This document shows, piece by piece, positions 1-10,897 of a DNA stretch of 64,000 nt (position 1 is its first letter; each line of letters opens with the position of its first letter). A program made the position numbers and the translations under genes. The notes under the pieces were generated by a model, which did not search any database, had not been told where the DNA came from, and was given only the letters and a program-made list of their open reading frames with translations. This DNA comes from Arthrinium phaeospermum (Eukaryota > Ascomycota > Sordariomycetes > Amphisphaeriales > Apiosporaceae): the NCBI GenBank assembly GCA_006503535.1, contig QYRS01000013.1, positions 372,001 through 436,000 of the forward strand, written 5' to 3'.

Positions 1-1670
1 GTGGGTGGTGATCCCCCATTACCCATGGCAGTCAGACACATCCATCTCTCTCACATGCGGATTTCCTCTTTGTCTCTCGGTCGAATAGCCGCGAAAAGGT
101 CCACTCGAGGTTCGTACAATGCCTGTCTCTACATATGTACTGTAATCCCAGTGCAGCACAGACACCCACCGGCCTACTGTACACGATAGATCCATTTCCC
201 TTTTACTACGTCAACTCGGAGTTACGTTGTTTACATGTATGTTGTCAAGCTGAGCCCGTAGAAAAAAAAGGCTTCACTTGTCGTGTCGGACTTTCTGTCA
301 CTGTAAGACTGGTACATAGGTATGGTCTAGGCCCGCGCTACTGATGCAGTGTTCTCCTTTTTGATGGAATCATATCTCGCAAACAGAAGAAAGAAAAGAG
401 GCCAAAGAAAAAGGGACCACATCACTGTCCAGATTGGGTCCCCTTGGCGTCCCCTCAACCAGTCCACCTCAGCTTCCGGGTTCAGGTCTATTTTTAGACG
501 TGGGCGCGCGACTCGCCCAGACGAACCTAGACTATTTACGGTACCGCTAGATATTGGTGGAACCAACCATCTCCCATCCCCGTCCAACTTGGGTGTGTAA
601 GAGTGAGCGATGGATCGAGTGCCGTGTGCGCGAGAGCGGCGGCATGCCCAGAAAAGGGAATGTTCGAGTAGCCCAATCTCCTCAGCCGTCCCCGCCAGCG
701 TATCGCATTCGTATTTACCTGAGTGAACAAATTGCATCATTGAAGCGCACAATGCCGAGGCAAGAGAATGCTGGCAGCACAAGTGCCATTTTTTCCTGGC
801 ACTGGACCTGGGATGATTCAAGTACATACGCGGTGAGGAATAGGAGCAGCAATTTGATACCGGCGGGAGGCAGGCTGTGGGGATACAACAGGCAGGCCAT
901 AATTCATTGGGTGCAAGTGGGGGGATGTAAGACCAGTTTGTAGGAATTCCAGAGCTAAGGTGGCCTGGAGAAAAAAGGCCTGGTTGCTAATTCCCTCCGC
1001 CAACTACCTACGGTATTAATTGACGCCCAGGAAGATACCTAACCAACCGGCTGCGCATCTCTTCTAGCATTAACCTGGCGCCTGCATCCTTCCCCGGATT
1101 TGGAGATGATCAGATACAGACAAAGACCTGCTCACATCTCCCAGCACACTCGCTATCCAAGCTCTCTATACTCCACACGGCGAACATGTAGTTGCTGGGT
1201 CGGGTCATGACGGCAATACCAAGGTAGTAGGTAGGCAGAACATACATAACTGCCTACCTATTCAACACCACTGAAGTAAAAGCCGATGCATGTCGTGTCA
1301 CGGCCAACTAGCCTGCGGGCTCACGTGGTGCAATCTCATGCCCGCCCTTTCATATTCACAGTCATCGTTACATATGCAGAAAGCGAAGCCTGATGTCGAT
1401 GGCCCGAAACTCTATTTGCGTCTTGGTCGGCACTATCTGTACGTACGCATCCACCTGGCTGGCAAGCAACATCGTAAAGCCATCGTCATGGCCCTGGGCC
1501 AGTATATTAGACCCGTGACTAGATATATATAAGCATCCAAGCTATCCGGCGGGCATGTCCTCCCTACCATCGCGTGGTTTCTTAGCCATGTAGACTTGAT
1601 TACCCATATACTGCACCTCCCTCCTCGCCCATACCGAAACGAGGCAGGATTTCCGCCCCGCGAGCTCAAC
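1..1670. other. Intergenic region upstream of the GH15 gene
   Basis: No convincing coding sequence is visible. Short open frames on both strands lack recognisable domains and many begin with non-ATG codons. A TATATATAAG stretch at 1523-1532 lies about 140 nt before the GH15 start codon and is a plausible TATA element for that gene. Runs of TACCTA/GTAGGTAG-type tetranucleotides, common throughout the non-coding part of this window, are present at 1227-1262. Confidence 0.6.
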
Positions 1671-4306
1671 ATGTATAATGCCTCGTGTAACGTCCTGGGC
1701 CATGCGGATGGGAGAACCTCCGAGTACCTGCCAATCGAAAACTATGGCATGATCGGGAACATGCGGACGTGTGCCTTGGTAGCGATGGACGGTAGCATAG
1801 GTAGGTATGGCTGGGTCGCAGGCATCTCAACATCGAACGGCGTTGCTAACCACCACAATGTACGCTCCGTGTAGATTTCATGTGCTGGTGAGTATTGGCC
1901 ATAGAGCGAGGAGGCATTGGAAAAAGAAACTGTGCCATCCCGGGCTTCATATTTATGAAAACAGAAACAAGCAAAGTAACAGTCACGAAAACAAGCTGAC
2001 GTGTATCCCTCTCCCCTTTCTCCTCATCAGGCCAGACTTCGATTCACCCTCCCTATTCTGCCGGCTCTTGGACAAGGACAAGGGCGGTTACTTCAGCATC
2101 GCCCCCAACGACGCCCCGTCCTGTACCACGAAGCAGCAGTACCTCCCTTCGTCCGGCATCCTGCAAACCCGCTACATCCACGAGGACGGGGTCGTGGACC
2201 TGGTCGACTTCTTCCCGCGCCCAAAGACCACCAGCATCCTGTCTTCCAAGGGATACAAGCAGAACGCCTACCGCGAGACGCAGAATGTACAGGAGGAGCT
2301 CAAGCGATGGCTCGTCCGGAGGGTAGAGTGTATCCGTGGGAGACTCGCTCTCGGTACGTTTCCGATGCTGTTATCCCCGTCCCCTGTAACTCGAGATATG
2401 CTTACACAAAGCCCACTACTACTTACTACATAGATATTGATATTTTCCCCGCCTTTGGGTACGCCAAGGAACCGCACGAGACCCATATCCTGAAGCCGGT
2501 AGTCAAGTCGGAAGACCACGGGAGCAAGACGGTGACCTTCTCCAGCGCGAGCCTGAAGCTCCAGCTCGACGTGACCATCGACCGGGGCGAGAACGAGTCC
2601 GACGTCTGCCCGTCGGTCATCTTCAAGAAGGAGGCGCGGCCCGGCATGGCGGGCGAGGGCGTCGTGGCCAAGATCTTGCTCACCGAGGGCCAGGCCGTCA
2701 GCTTCATCCTGCGCGAGGACATTGCCCAGCACGTGACCGAGGACATTACCACGGCCGTCGTCGACCGGCAGCAGAACGACACGCAGTCCTTCTGGTTCAA
2801 CTGGCTGTCCAAGAGCACCTACAAGGGCGGCTGGCGCGAGGTCATCTCGCGGTCGCTGATGATCCTCAAGATGCTGACGTACGAGCCGACGGGGGCCATC
2901 GTGGCGGCGCCCACCTTCTCCATCCCCGAGGACGTCGGCGGCACTCGGAACTGGGATTACCGGTTCAGTTGGGTCCGCGACAGCAGCTTCACCATCTACA
3001 TCCTCTTGCGCCTGGGCTTCACCGAGGAGGCCGACGCCTACATGGAGTTCATGAACCAGCGCTTCGTGCACTCGCTCAAACCGGACGGCGGCCTTCCCAT
3101 CATGTTCACCATCCGCGGCGAGACCGACATCCCCGAGACCGAGCTGGACCATCTCCACGGCTACAAGGGGAGTCGACCTGTCCGCATCGGCAATGGCGCC
3201 GCGTATCATCACCAGCATGACATCTACGGGGAGCTGATGGATGGCATCTACTTGTACAACAAATATGGGAAACCCATCACCTGGGACACTTGGGTCTCCG
3301 TCAGAAAGATGCTCAGTGAGAAAACCCACCCCTCTGGAGTCCAAAGTGGAAATATGCTAATCCATTGCCAGATCATGTATTGACCATCAAGGATGGTGAG
3401 TACTGCTACGGGAATTTCGGAGCATAATGATATAAGTATTATAGTATAGGGCTAATGCGATGCAGATCCCGACATGTCCATCTGGGAGGTCCGAAGCCAT
3501 AAGCAGAACTTCGTCTACTCCAAGATCATGATGTGGGTAGCGTTTGACCGCGGACTCCGCCTTGCCGAAAAGCGCTGCCTGCCCTGTCCCAACAGGCAGA
3601 GGTGGCTGGAAGCGCGAGATTCGCTGTGCGAGGAGATCATGGAGAAAGGTTGGTGCTTGCTTTTCACCCCCTTGCTCATACGGTCCAACGCTGACGAGGC
3701 TGTTTCCACGCACTACCAGGCTACAACAAAGAAATGGGTTGTTTTATCCAGAGCTACGAGAACCAGACACACATCGACTCGTCGGTCCTCATCGCGCCGC
3801 TCGTCTTCTTCATCTCCCCGAACGATCCCCGGTTCGTAAGAACACTCGACCGCATCCTCCTGCCGCCGGAAAAGGGGGGTCTGACCAGCACGGGTCTCGT
3901 CTACCGCTATGACACGGAGCTATCCGAAGACGGTTCGTCGGTTTCTCTCTCCCATCCTTCTTTTTCTTCCTCCCATCGCCGCCATGATTTGATTTTCTTC
4001 TTTCTTCTTTCTCCCTTTTTACTCATCCCAGAAACAGGCGTGGGCGGCCGGGAAGGCGCCTTTTCGATGTGCACGTTCTGGCTCGTCGAGGCCATGACGC
4101 GGGCCAGCGTCTACGAGCCCAAGTACCTGACGCGCCCCGTCAACCTGTTCGAGAACATGCTGAGCTTCTCCAACCACCTGTCCATGTTCTCCGAGGAGAT
4201 TGCGCGCAGCGGCGAGCAGCTCGGCAACACGCCGCAGGCCTTCAGCCACCTCGCCCTCATCAGCGCCGCCTTCAACCTCGACCGGGTCAGGGAGAATAAG
4301 CGGTAA
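1671..4306 (+). CDS. Glycoside hydrolase family 15 protein (cytosolic glucoamylase/trehalase-like)
   Basis: Predicted 680-residue GH15 alpha-glucosidase. The exons I derive are 1671-1800, 1875-1887, 2031-2353, 2434-3315, 3372-3395, 3466-3648, 3720-3932 and 4032-4306, all with GT...AG introns of 56-143 nt. The N-terminal part holds the SIDFMCWPDFDSPS block, of which DFMCW comes from the 13-nt second exon. [14 protein letters not shown] lies near residues 326-339. [10 protein letters not shown] contains the candidate general acid Glu465, and GGREGAF contains the candidate general base Glu597. There is no signal peptide, so unlike secreted fungal glucoamylases it should act in the cytosol, on storage glucans, trehalose or a similar alpha-glucoside; the substrate cannot be read from sequence. 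A donor-like CG|GTAAGC overlaps the stop codon, so a further 3' exon is possible. It converges with the PrsW-like gene. Confidence 0.9.
1875..1887 (+). other. 13-nt microexon of the GH15 gene
   Basis: The bases between a GTAG acceptor ending at 1874 and a GTGAGT donor at 1888 encode the centre of a conserved GH15 block (Asp-Phe-Met-Cys-Trp). With the G at 1800 and the G at 2031 they restore SIDFMCWPDFDSPS in one frame. Skipping the exon would shift the frame, because 13 is not a multiple of three. Confidence 0.85.
3372..3395 (+). other. 24-nt small exon of the GH15 gene
   Basis: A 24-nt exon between a CCAG acceptor (GCTAAT branch-like sequence just upstream) and a GTGAGT donor. It adds NHVLTIKD and connects RKML to [10 protein letters not shown], which carries the catalytic Glu. 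It is a multiple of three, so skipping would stay in frame but remove eight residues just before the active-site loop. Confidence 0.8.
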
Positions 4307-4820
4307 GCTTACCTACTTAATCCCCCGCGGGATCTCGCCTTGGGGATGAAAGGGGCATCCAGAGTCGAACACCTGGTGACATGTTATCATATGGACTCCT
4401 ATAATATCGCTTCTCCCCTCCAGTTTATCCCGCACAACAGTGACTGACACGGTAACACAGACCTGATTCTTGATTGGGAATGGATCATCAGTACTACCAG
4501 AAATGAGACTTGTAAACTTAGCCACACACAAATGTACCGCTGTTTTTATGCGTGATATGCCTCCATACAGATTACCCAATGACCAGCCACTTGAGATGAT
4601 TAGTTCAAGTGAGATGGTAGATATACCCACATACGCCCATACACATCATCTGGGACGCGAATTCTATAAACGTCATGAGACATGAGAGCTACGTTGCCCG
4701 AGAGGCAGAAACACCAGCAATACAAGCCCGCCTGCTTCACCAGTACACGACCAGGAAGTAGTAAAAGTAGACGGCGACAGCAGCTTACTATGTACACGGT
4801 ATACATTAAACAGCCCCTCC
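4307..4820. other. Convergent intergenic region (GH15 / PrsW-like)
   Basis: About 0.5 kb between the 3' ends of two convergent genes. I see no coding signal. It presumably holds the 3' UTRs of both. Confidence 0.6.
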
Positions 4821-5906
4821 CTATTTATCTTTATTCTTGTTACCGCTCTCCTCCTCCTCAAGCGCTCGCGCTTCCTCCCTCCACGCCGCCCTGACCGTCA
4901 GCGCGAGCGACCCCTGCATCGCGACAACCATTCCGTAGGCGCCGACCAGGACCCACGGGTCCGCCGGCCGCACCCACCCGGGATGGCCGCAGAGGGCGCT
5001 GACGCCGAGCAGGGCCGCGTCGAAGACGCCGTGGTACAGGACCGAGGGCAGGATAGCGCTCAGCATGTCCATGATCCCCGCCACGAATCCTCCCCCTCCT
5101 CGTTTCATTGTTGGATTGTCTGATGAGCGGCGGAGGCGGCGGGTCGCGGCGCCCCGGATCCCAGAGAGCGCCGCGCACAAGACGTGGCCCGGCAGCGCCG
5201 AGATGGTCCGCTCCGCTAGCAGCAGCAGGAGCTCAGCCACCGAGTTGCCGCCGGAGACGCTGCCGTAGAGCACGCCGAGGTTTTCGAATATGGCGAAGCC
5301 GATGCCCGCCGCGACCGTGTAGTTCACAAACTCCAATGCGCTCATCGCCCCCGACGCCGCCTCGGCCTCTCCCTCGAGTGATGTCGTCTTCGTCTCCGCC
5401 TCCCTGTCCCTCCACCACCGGACGGTAGCCGCGGGCAGGTACTTGAGCATCTCCTCCGGCACCCCCGCCGAGACGACGCCGAAGAGGGCGCAGAACACAC
5501 CGTAGCGCCAGTCGCGGGCCATGTCGGCGCGGGCCCGGACCTCGGCCGCCGACAGGGTGGCGTCGAGGTGGACGCGGCCGCCCGCGCTCCGCAGGAACTC
5601 GCGAACGTACAACTTGGCGGGCTCGGCCCCGCCGAACAGCAGGGTCAGCATGGCGCGCACCGAGAGGAGCTGGAAGAGGACCACGCCCGTGCTGCCCAAG
5701 GTGCCCATGAAGAGCATGGTGCCGGCGATGGACGACGGCCGGCCGCGGTGCCGGGAGGGTGGTCGTGCGGACGCCTGCTGCCTTTGCGAAGATGATGACG
5801 GCGACGACGTAGTTTTCAAACCCAAGGCGAGGCTTGTGCAGTTCGCCGTCAGGGCAGGGGGGAAGTTCGCAAGGCGATGACCTAGCAGGCCCAGGAATGC
5901 CGACAT
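4821..5906 (-). CDS. PrsW-like intramembrane metalloprotease family protein
   Basis: A single-exon, 361-residue multi-pass membrane protein. The order of motifs matches the PrsW/CPBP-like glutamic or metal-dependent intramembrane protease families: PEEMLKY (Glu151-Glu152), GIGFAIFENLG (Glu208), PGHVLCAALSG (His241) and LYHGVFDA (His292, Asp296), each in or beside a hydrophobic segment. A hydrophobic span at about 62-92 precedes them. The segment at about 33-58 is Ser/Arg-rich and probably cytosolic, and the C-terminus is acidic then lysine-rich (about 344-361). In bacteria PrsW cleaves an anti-sigma factor; the fungal relatives have no substrate I can name. I chose the ATG at 5906, within GCCCACCATG; the next upstream in-frame start would be a TTG. 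A TATTTATAGA sequence lies on this strand at 6037-6046. Confidence 0.75.
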   Translation of the reverse strand: MSAFLGLLGHRLANFPPALTANCTSLALGLKTTSSPSSSSQRQQASARPPSRHRGRPSSIAGTMLFMGTLGSTGVVLFQLLSVRAMLTLLFGGAEPAKLYVREFLRSAGGRVHLDATLSAAEVRARADMARDWRYGVFCALFGVVSAGVPEEMLKYLPAATVRWWRDREAETKTTSLEGEAEAASGAMSALEFVNYTVAAGIGFAIFENLGVLYGSVSGGNSVAELLLLLAERTISALPGHVLCAALSGIRGAATRRLRRSSDNPTMKRGGGGFVAGIMDMLSAILPSVLYHGVFDAALLGVSALCGHPGWVRPADPWVLVGAYGMVVAMQGSLALTVRAAWREEARALEEEESGNKNKDK

Positions 5907-6580
5907 GGTGGGCAATGCTTCTACCGTAATATCAAACGGGGGATAATGCTGCTATTGCTGCCCTGGCTGGTGTCCGGGCGAAGGTAACAATACATATGTA
6001 TCCAGTTAATATACTTGGTTGCAGGTGCTGGCCACATCTATAAATACGTATTCTCGAAGGATTCTTGGTTGGTTGGCTGGGTGCAATGTACCAACGTAAT
6101 ATCGGCTCGATGATACCCCGACTCTGCGCAGGTAAACAGACATACTACATGAGAGAGATACGCCTTAGAGCAAAGGGGCGGCGGGATGGCTCATCAATTC
6201 ATACATGTATAGTAGCAAAACAACTATGGCAATCGCCAGTGCTCATCAATCTGTCGTATGGTCCATATCATCACATTTGTGATTCAGAGAGCGCAGAGAG
6301 CGAGGCCACGAATAGCCGTTCGAGATAGAGCCACGAAGAAGAAGCAGGGCTGTAAGTAACGCCGAGGAGATAAAATCTAAAGCTTTCTTTGGGTTCCGTA
6401 GTCTTATTGTCTTTATCTTGCCAACCATGAACCAATGGTCCCCAGGGCCCCATGCAGACATATAGATACACAATACCTCCTCCTCTCCATTCTTGTAGAT
6501 GAATACAGATAGGCAATACAGCAGTAGTATGATACCTATATCGATCTTCACTCAGGGCCGGCCTGGGGGACGACCGGTCC
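5907..6580. other. Intergenic region between the PrsW-like and GH5 genes
   Basis: About 0.7 kb between two tandem minus-strand genes. It should contain the promoter of the PrsW-like gene and the 3' UTR of the GH5 gene. The part near 6350-6550 is AT-rich. No gene is visible. Confidence 0.6.
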
Positions 6581-7852
6581 TTATAGCTCAGCAGACGGGC
6601 CATCCCTCTTGCTGCCACCAGCAATGAGCTCCGTCATATCTCTCATTCGGTAGTCTAAGACCGGCGTAACCCAGTCGTCCTCGACCAAGGAATAGCTCTC
6701 TTTGGCGTTGTCGTGAGGCTTGCGCGGGTTGATGGCCCAATAGGCAAAGTCCGCGTCAAGAGCCTTGAGATAACGCAGCAGGTTATTCCAATAATTCGCG
6801 TCGCCTATTCCCGGGTGCTGCGGTGCCCCAAACTCGCCTATCCACACGGGCGCCGTGTTGTCCTCGACCAGGTACGCCCAATTGCGGCGCATGGCCTGTA
6901 TGAAGGACTCGTAGCTTCGCTTCGAATAGCGCCCCTCGGAGCTGCCCCATCCGGACCAGGCGTACACGTGCGCCGTGTATACGAGCCTGTTCTCCACGTC
7001 CAGCTTCACCGGCCGGGTGGCGGCGCCGTGTATGTCGTTGTTGGATTCGGTCCCTCCCACCACGATGAGCCAGTCATCGTTCATCTTCAGCAGTCGGTTG
7101 CCGCACTTCTCGGCGGCCGTCGCCCAGCGATCCCACGTCATGGTGCCCCAGACGCCGCGCACCTCGTTGCGCAAGTCGGCGCCGATGACGCGCGGGTTGT
7201 CCAGGAACAGCCGCATGACCGTCTCCCAGTGTTGGATCCAGTCCTCCTCGGACTGCGAGACCCGGCAAAGCGGGCCCAGGTGGTCGTTGGCCCAGCCAGC
7301 GTCGCAGGGGTCGGCGCCGCAGCACCAGGTGGCGGATGTGATGTGGTTGTTGATGACGACGGCGATGCCCTCGTCGGTCAATGCCCTGACGCAGGCCTCG
7401 AAGACCTCGAGCGCGCGCAGGCCGGCGAGGTCGGGGTTTGCGGTCAGCAGGTGTGGGAGGATATGGGGGTTGAGCATGACCATCTCGTCCGAGTAGGGCA
7501 TGCGGACGCTGTTGAAGCCGAGGTTGCGGATGGTCTTGGCGATGACGGAGCGGTGCTTGACATCGAGGCCGCCCGGGATGTACAGTTCGTCGCTTGCGCC
7601 ATACCAATTGACCGAGGCCAGCTTGAAGCGGCGGCCCTTGGTGTCGACAATGTCGCGGCCCTTAGTGGAGAGGGGCAGGGAGTAGGTCGCGATGCTGGTC
7701 TCGGGGATGGGAGGCGGAAGGCTTCGTTGGCTGAACAGTTGGGCGTCGGCATCGGGGGTCCAGGGCTGGCCGAGAGAGGCGGCATCGGCCTTGAACAGGT
7801 AGTGGAAGTATCCTCCTCCCAGGAGCAACAAGCTCACAAGAATCAACATCAT
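6581..7852 (-). CDS. Glycoside hydrolase family 5 (cellulase-like), membrane-anchored
   Basis: A 423-residue protein with an N-terminal hydrophobic segment (about residues 2-20) followed by a GH5 TIM-barrel. Features include LASVNWYG near residue 78, NSVRMPYSDEM, INNH at 167-170 (typical beta-strand 4 region), DLRNEV with the candidate acid/base Glu230, HVYAWSGWG near 295 and WIGEFGAP with the candidate nucleophile Glu340. The Cys-rich TWCCGADPCDAGWAND loop at 175-190 is typical of secreted fungal members. It probably acts on beta-glucan outside the cell; the substrate is not determined. The hydrophobic segment could be a signal anchor or signal peptide. Upstream of the chosen ATG the frame continues as KRRTV back to a TGTAG that could be a splice acceptor, so a short cytosolic upstream exon is possible. 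Confidence 0.85.
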   Translation of the reverse strand: MMLILVSLLLLGGGYFHYLFKADAASLGQPWTPDADAQLFSQRSLPPPIPETSIATYSLPLSTKGRDIVDTKGRRFKLASVNWYGASDELYIPGGLDVKHRSVIAKTIRNLGFNSVRMPYSDEMVMLNPHILPHLLTANPDLAGLRALEVFEACVRALTDEGIAVVINNHITSATWCCGADPCDAGWANDHLGPLCRVSQSEEDWIQHWETVMRLFLDNPRVIGADLRNEVRGVWGTMTWDRWATAAEKCGNRLLKMNDDWLIVVGGTESNNDIHGAATRPVKLDVENRLVYTAHVYAWSGWGSSEGRYSKRSYESFIQAMRRNWAYLVEDNTAPVWIGEFGAPQHPGIGDANYWNNLLRYLKALDADFAYWAINPRKPHDNAKESYSLVEDDWVTPVLDYRMRDMTELIAGGSKRDGPSAEL

Positions 7853-8140
7853 GACGGTGCGCCTTTTCTACAAAGGCACCATCATCTGGGCAGATAGGAA
7901 GGTAAAAGAAAGTATGTAAGATGGGAGGGAGCTGAGAAGTTGAAGGATTTGGCGGCAGTTGATGACGATGGACCCCGGCCAAAGAGAGTTGCGCTACGGA
8001 GCAAGCAAGCAGGTTGCACGATTCGACGTGAGTAAGGGATGCGCGGTAAAATATGGGGGATCGGGTTCGAGAGTTCGTTTCATCAAATCTGATGAGAGTA
8101 ACAATTCCGGACGATGATCCGGGCGACTGACTCTCGCTCT

Positions 8141-8185
<45 letters not shown>

Positions 8186-9041
8186 CCCTCCTCTGTCACT
8201 TCCAAGCACCAAGGTCCGTCTCCCTATCCCGCGACAGGTGAGGGAAGAAAGCTATGGGCGTCTGGGGGGCTTGGCGTCATGGTGGGCACCGCGGGGCTAA
8301 GCTAAAAGGCTAGAGCCAAGTCAGTAAGGCTAAGACCAAGTGCCAGAAGGACCACTAGCAGACTGGGGATCCGGATTGGGGGTTGCTTGCATCAATGGCA
8401 GTCAATCCCGTCACGAACAAGCAACGGTCCTGTACTACTATAATAATATGGACTTTTGGTATCTCGCTCGTACATGTCCGCCGTCTGTCGTGGTGATCAC
8501 GAGGACATATACATATATATCTATGTAAAGTAAAAATTCCCGCCCTCCGGATATTTACAATCCAACCAACATACATACATCGCTGCATCCCCGTTGTGAT
8601 TATGGCCATACGAAATCCGGCATGCTGTCCTTCCCTTCCCTTTCTTTTCTTTCTTTAATTTTTGGGGGCGCACCCCTTTCCCGGCACCTGGCCCATATTT
8701 GATGGCCTAACCTTTTCCCGTTTTCCCATAAATCATCGCTTCGGCCCAGCCATGACCGCATCTTGTACATGAACATGGCTATGTACCTAGCTCCTGGATA
8801 TCATTCGTTCCCCCCTCCCTATACGCCGTGCTGACATCGAAAAGAAATATTGTACTGGCCGCCGCCACAGTATGTATATACACATTGGGCCAGGGTCGTT
8901 CGTGTAAGTGCCTGACCAAACAGGAGATTTGGACATAGAAGACATGAATTGCCTGCACGTGGGCGCACCATTTTTATCTGTGATTTGACATATTGATGTA
9001 TTATATTGTCTCATAAGAGCTGCCCTGCTTCGGATCGGGCC
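7853..9041. other. Intergenic region between the GH5 gene and the Frizzled-like gene
   Basis: About 1.2 kb with no convincing gene. It contains a long CT microsatellite (8145-8182) and pyrimidine-rich stretches near 8620-8660, and should include the GH5 promoter and the 3' UTR of the Frizzled-like gene. Confidence 0.6.
8145..8182 (+). repeat. (CT)19 microsatellite
   Basis: Nineteen uninterrupted CT units about 290 nt upstream of the GH5 start codon (GA on the coding strand). Shorter CT tracts occur upstream of the class V enzyme (about 43974-43992) and STK19 (about 51727-51744) start codons, so they may be promoter elements of the GAGA type. That role is inference. Confidence 0.95.
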
Positions 9042-10897
9042 TCATATCCTGTTCATCCCGAGGGGGTCGACATAGCCGTCCGGGACTTGTCCTTTGCTCG
9101 AGGTCTGCCGTGACGGTGCACGTGGCGGGAAACTCTGTTGGTATGGCTGGTATGGTGATTCTACCTCGGATGTTGGCGATTCTGCCCTCCATGTCGGCGA
9201 CGCCGCTTGCGGGGGCGGTATCGGCGGGAAATTGTGTTGTTGGTGGTAGGGTGACCCCCCTTCTCCCCAACCGCCCTGGGCTGCTTGTTGCGGTGGCCTT
9301 GGCGAGGAGAAGGACCGCGAGTGTGGTTGGTATCGTGTGCTAGTGGCGCCGGGCCCGAAATAGTCGGGGGTGTGTCGTCTGTTCTGCGGGCTCACGGGCG
9401 ACATTGCAGGGCTAATCGGCGTTAGTCCAGCTTCCGCTTCTTTTCCGGAATCACGAGACAACATTTCATAGCTACGAGGGTCGCTCTTTATATCCGAACG
9501 CGCATCCATGGAGACAAACTCCTTCTTCGCGCGGCTCCCTCCCGTCATGCCAAACGTTTCGAGCCAGCCGGTCACCATGGACCAGCGCCCGAGAAGGAAC
9601 AGGAGCCAAATGCCGTTCATCTATTATGGGGTGTGTTAGTTGCTATTCCTATCCAGTTGGAACCGTAGTCGAGGAGGGGTTGACTTACGGCGAGGAGAAT
9701 AAGAACGGCCACGACCGTCGGGAGTGGAACGACAAGGTTGTTGGCATACGGTAGACATCTGTTCTTCTTGTCTGTCTGTTCGGTATAGAGGCACTTAACC
9801 CAAGGGAGAGCCTTGGTGCCTTTCTTGGCCGACTGGACCACGTTGTCCTGGAAGACGAATATGACGGCGAAGAAGATGACGTCGCAAATGATGATCAGGA
9901 CAATGACGATACCACGCCACTGTAGCTGGATGACGCGCCTGACTCGGCGGTACGCTTGCCGGGGTGTCATGGTGCGGATACTGGCCGTGTACGACGGCAT
10001 CCCCGAGTTCTCGGTGGTGGCGCTGCTGTCTGCCAACGATGCCAAGTAAACCTTGATGCAGTATCCAAAGGTTGCGAACTGAATAATAACGGTGAGGCCA
10101 GCAAAGACCAGGAGAGGGATCCAGAAGTCCGCCAAGCTGTTCTGATGGTTGATATGGCACGTCCCTCCGAATCTGAACGACACGCCGCTCACCATCAAGG
10201 CGACGATCAACCCGACGATGGGGATGCCCCAGCCTACCACCTGGGACAGCCACATGAAGCTTCTTCCGACCACTGTCTGCCAGCAGATCTGTAGATGCAG
10301 GGACAGCGATCGCAGGAACACCCACATGACTCCGGCCCAGCCACCTCCGATCAGGAAAGCCCCGGAGGCTGCGCACATGCTGCTCGAATCCATGCCGTGG
10401 GGCGTGATTTCGTTGAAACACTGCTCGGGCTTGCCCGCGAGCGGAATGATGAAGCCAAGCTGCAAGGCGTTAGAATATTATCCCTTACCACGCCGGCCCT
10501 GGCCGAGAGCAACTTACGTTCATAAACATGACAGCGCATGTAAGACTGATGCTGAGGTAGTGGCGATGTGTTTTCTCAACAGGGAGAATGGCCCATGATG
10601 CTAGCAGGAAGACGCAGCAGACCACACCCACCACATTGATCCAGTTGGCAACCTGGCTGGATGACTCGAAGGTGTCGGGATATGCCCAGTCCGTCATGGG
10701 ACATGGCAAGCAGCACGTCAGGCCGCCGACCGTTTGACACAACCGTCCATCAACAACTGCAAAATTTTAGCATTGCGCGCAACACCGGGGTTCGGGTTTG
10801 ATCTTGATTTTCACTCACAGCCACCAGTAGACGGGAACTTCAGCTCGTTTAAGAAAGGCGGAGGGCATGGTAGAATAAGGGAACCGTTGAGCGCCAT
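9042..10897 (-). CDS. Frizzled/Smoothened-like seven-transmembrane receptor protein
   Basis: Four exons join in frame to 555 residues: 10897-10819, 10756-10518, 10459-9689 and 9620-9042, with GT...AG introns of 58-68 nt. The N-terminus is short and Cys/Pro-rich (LPCPPPFLNEL; CQTVGG; TCCLPCP), which is much smaller than the animal Wnt-binding domain. It is followed by about seven hydrophobic helices, the first around NVVGVVCCVFLLASWAIL, with basic loops such as RQAYRRVRRVIQLQWRG. The last part, from about residue 390, is a long hydrophilic Ser/Pro/Gln-rich tail with many SP sites, a likely phosphorylation platform. I assign it to the fungal Frizzled-like GPCR group by the pattern of Cys-rich start plus seven helices. 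Ligand and G-protein coupling are unknown. The only long non-coding space adjoining its 5' end is the 9.7-kb desert. Confidence 0.75.

Noticed and set aside
327..827. 166-codon minus-strand open frame near the left edge
   Set aside because: No domain, overlapped by a competing frame on the other strand; not supported.
2268..3344. 358-codon minus-strand open frame
   Set aside because: It is the antisense of the GH15 catalytic exon; the plus strand has clear family motifs and splice sites.
4340..4390. GTTCGACTC on the minus strand resembling a tRNA B box
   Set aside because: The flanking bases do not form a T-arm stem and no A box or acceptor stem is found at the proper distance.
6713..7897. 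394-codon plus-strand open frame
   Set aside because: Antisense of the GH5 gene, which has the real motifs.
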